Source: Litomosoides sigmodontis | Lineage: Eukaryota > Nematoda > Chromadorea > Rhabditida > Onchocercidae | Direction: 5' to 3' | Assembly: GCA_963070105.1 (NCBI GenBank) | Contig: OY718808.1 | Coordinates: 1,303,238-1,367,237 of the forward strand | Length of the DNA: 64,000 bases | In this document: positions 62,117 through 64,000 of the stretch, one piece after another | Numbering within the stretch: the first letter of the stretch is position 1 | How the letters are laid out: each line of letters starts with the position of its first letter | Made by a program: the position numbers and the translations under genes | Notes under the pieces: generated by a model | What the model was told of the DNA's origin: nothing | The model's database searches: none | What the model saw: the letters and a program-made list of their open reading frames with translations, nothing else

Positions 62117-62839
62117 CTACAAAATAATTGAATGTAATTTCCAGCATAGTACACAAACAGCCAACAAATACTTAGCATCATTGTACAAAGACCATTTCGT
62201 AGTGGTACTACCACTTCTTTCACTACTTCCACTTTTCGTATATTTCGATAGCTTCCGAAATTCGCTCACCGATCTCGCCAGCATATCGTCATCACCATTA
62301 CAGTAGCTGCCTAAACAAAAGCAGTATTCAGCGTGCAATACACGTTGGCGAATTTTAACAGTTCGATTGCGACATCTACGATTTCCTTCATCGTTGTATG
62401 AATCTCTGCTGTAGTACTTTTTTTGGCAATCTCGCAGCATTCCTGAACTTTTTGATTATCTCATAGTTTCTGCTTTACGCTTCAATTTCAATGTGAACAA
62501 AAATTTCAAAACAAATATTATTCAATAAAGTTGTTTGAAAATAAAATACTGAAAAGGAGAGAGATGACCAGATAAGTTCTTAAATTAGAAATCACAGCTG
62601 TAGAAATCGGATGATCAATCAATCTTAGAACACTGTCCGTTTAAATAAATGGTGTACAGGTAGAGGAGGTGGCATACCTACCGATCGTTCGAGTGTTACC
62701 ATCCTCACTAACAGTAACATTCAGTGCTAAGCATGGACCAACACATCGTACTTCTTCCAATCTTTCATCAATTTTAACGCATACCCTATCGGCAACTAAT
62801 TCATCATCTGCTTGAATTGGAAGAAAATGTCCCCAATTC
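62117..62839 (-). CDS. Ly-6/HOT-like GPI-anchored protein, C-terminal part
   Basis: Two minus-strand exons, 62682-62839 and 62117-62442, join in phase 1; upstream exons lie in the unassigned 1.2 kb or beyond the window. The peptide has paired cysteines in the Ly-6/uPAR pattern: DRVCVKIDERLEEVRCVGPC, RDCQKKYYSRD, NRRCRNRT and finally YCFCLGSYCNGDDD, the C-x-C-x-x-x-x-C-N ending of the three-finger fold. A Ser/Thr-rich linker and a hydrophobic C-terminus (YLLAVCVLCWKLHSIIL) follow, as in a GPI-attachment signal. The pattern resembles the nematode ODR-2/HOT family of neuronal Ly-6-related surface proteins. The family call rests on the cysteine pattern, not on a search. Confidence 0.6.
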
Positions 62840-64000
62840 TGAAAATTTCGATCGCAATTGATTAATTAAATCAAAAATATACAAGCAATTTTGAACAAAT
62901 CATTTGTTTCATTAAAATGCTACGACATTTTATGATGATATCATTAATTGAAATAAAATAAGCAAACAATTGCATAAAGATCAATATCGAAACAATTTCT
63001 TTGAAGGAAAATAAAAAATTGAAGGAAAATAATTTATTATTAGTTACATATAAGGAAATTAAATTAATTAACTTTTCATCCATTACAATAAAACCTGAAA
63101 GAGGTGATCAGCCAACAGGTTAATAGGTTAATAGGTCAAACTTCATAGTTATTTCTGTACATGTTAATTAATAGTGTTGTGGTGTGTATAAAAAAGGGGG
63201 AGAGGGAGAAAAAGAGAGAGAAAAGAAGTAAAGAGATTTGAACGATCGATCGCGCTGCAATATCCACTGGTCATTCTAATTCTCTTCATTTATTTCATTC
63301 CTTTTTTCATTCCCTTTCGATTCTACATTAAAAAAAAAATCTTAACTAGCTAGCAGCCAACTTTCCTTTCTCTTTTATTTATTCAACTCATTTAATGCTA
63401 ATAAAAATCACCCATGTTCAATTCAAATAAATTAAACAAAAAAGGAAAGAAAAAAAAAAGGAGAGTGAAATCAAACCATAACAATGAACTCATTAGCACA
63501 TCGATAGCAAATTTCGCATCGAACAACGAATTGACGATAAGTTAGACAGATTAATACGAGGCAAATTGAAATAATTCCTCCTCTATCAGTGATGTTCATC
63601 GAAATCAATCAGTACGACAGATAGCAAATTAGCTACATGTGCTTTGTGCTATTTCTCAATATCTGACAAGCCTATTTTTACCCCTGGACAAATGACCAGT
63701 GGATATTGCAACCTCGATCGATCGTTCAAATCTCCCTTCACTTCCCTCCGCTCCCCTCCCTTTCTCCTATGTACATCGCAACATTATGATATTACACTGT
63801 AGCAGTACACTCAACATCATTTAGGTCAGACATATAACTAGCCCTTAGATGATATTTCGAAGCGAAATAATTTCACCTAGAAGATAGTAGGGGAAACAAT
63901 TTCAAAATACTACTTCTCCTATATTATAAATAGTATAATTTGAATATGTAAATAAAAATATGTTTGAAAAAAAATAAAATTAGGCTTTTTTTTTTCCTTC
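62840..64000. other. intron or intergenic at window end
   Basis: No exon recognised. Holds a purine-rich run (about 63190-63231), a pyrimidine-rich run (about 63730-63770) and the foldback repeat. Confidence 0.45.
63236..63731. repeat. foldback inverted repeat, about 42-bp arms
   Basis: Left arm 63236-63277 (GATTTGAACGATCGATCG.. TGCAATATCCACTGGTCATT) is the near-exact reverse complement of 63690-63731, apart from a 3-4 base block; the loop is about 410 bp. Outside the arms, a purine-rich run on the left faces a pyrimidine-rich run on the right, so the pairing may extend imperfectly to about 100 bp. Confidence 0.85.

Overview
The window is nuclear DNA of a nematode. It is AT-rich, its genes have many exons split by short introns with GT..(T)TTCAG borders, and nearly all recognisable proteins have nematode counterparts. 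Several first exons begin right after a splice acceptor (PP5, clathrin light chain, TANGO2 copy 2), as expected with spliced-leader trans-splicing. A clade III (spirurid or filarial-like) nematode is my guess from composition and gene style only. Exon borders below were placed by hand from splice motifs, frame continuity and family similarity. I saw no tRNA, rRNA, CRISPR array or intact transposase.

Layout: 0-1.4 kb, 3' end of an SH2-like gene (+). 2.6-5.5 kb, NADAR-domain protein with an SR-rich tail (-). 6.8-9.9 kb, DPAGT1/ALG7, first step of N-glycan assembly (+). 10.6-17.1 kb, a tandem pair of TANGO2/HRG-9-type genes (-). 19.0-19.7 kb, a 94-aa unknown protein (-). 20.4-24.5 kb, an SLC22-type organic-ion transporter with one in-frame TGA (+). 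25.3-28.0 and 30.1-33.0 kb, two unrecognised proteins, the second with a KEN box and a basic ..GRP..YW tail (+). 33.4-34.7 kb, TRAPPC6 (+). 36.3-44.7 kb, a large inverted duplication of a C2H2 zinc-finger gene (intact + copy, wrecked - copy) around a secreted Gly/Cys-rich protein gene (40.1-41.8 kb, -). 46.6-48.2 kb, ACTMAP-like actin maturation protease (-). 49.3-53.5 kb, complete protein phosphatase 5 (-). 58.3-60.1 kb, complete clathrin light chain (-). 62.1-62.8 kb, 3' end of a Ly-6/HOT-like GPI-anchored protein (-). A near-perfect foldback repeat lies at 63.2/63.7 kb.

The genes are mostly single-copy housekeeping functions (glycosylation, vesicle tethering, endocytosis, phosphatase signalling, actin N-terminal processing, heme trafficking) with no shared pathway. 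The unusual parts are the zinc-finger inverted duplication with a propagated 5-bp lesion, the TANGO2 tandem pair with an apparent one-base defect in one copy, the interrupted SLC22 frame, and the KEN-box/YW-tail protein.
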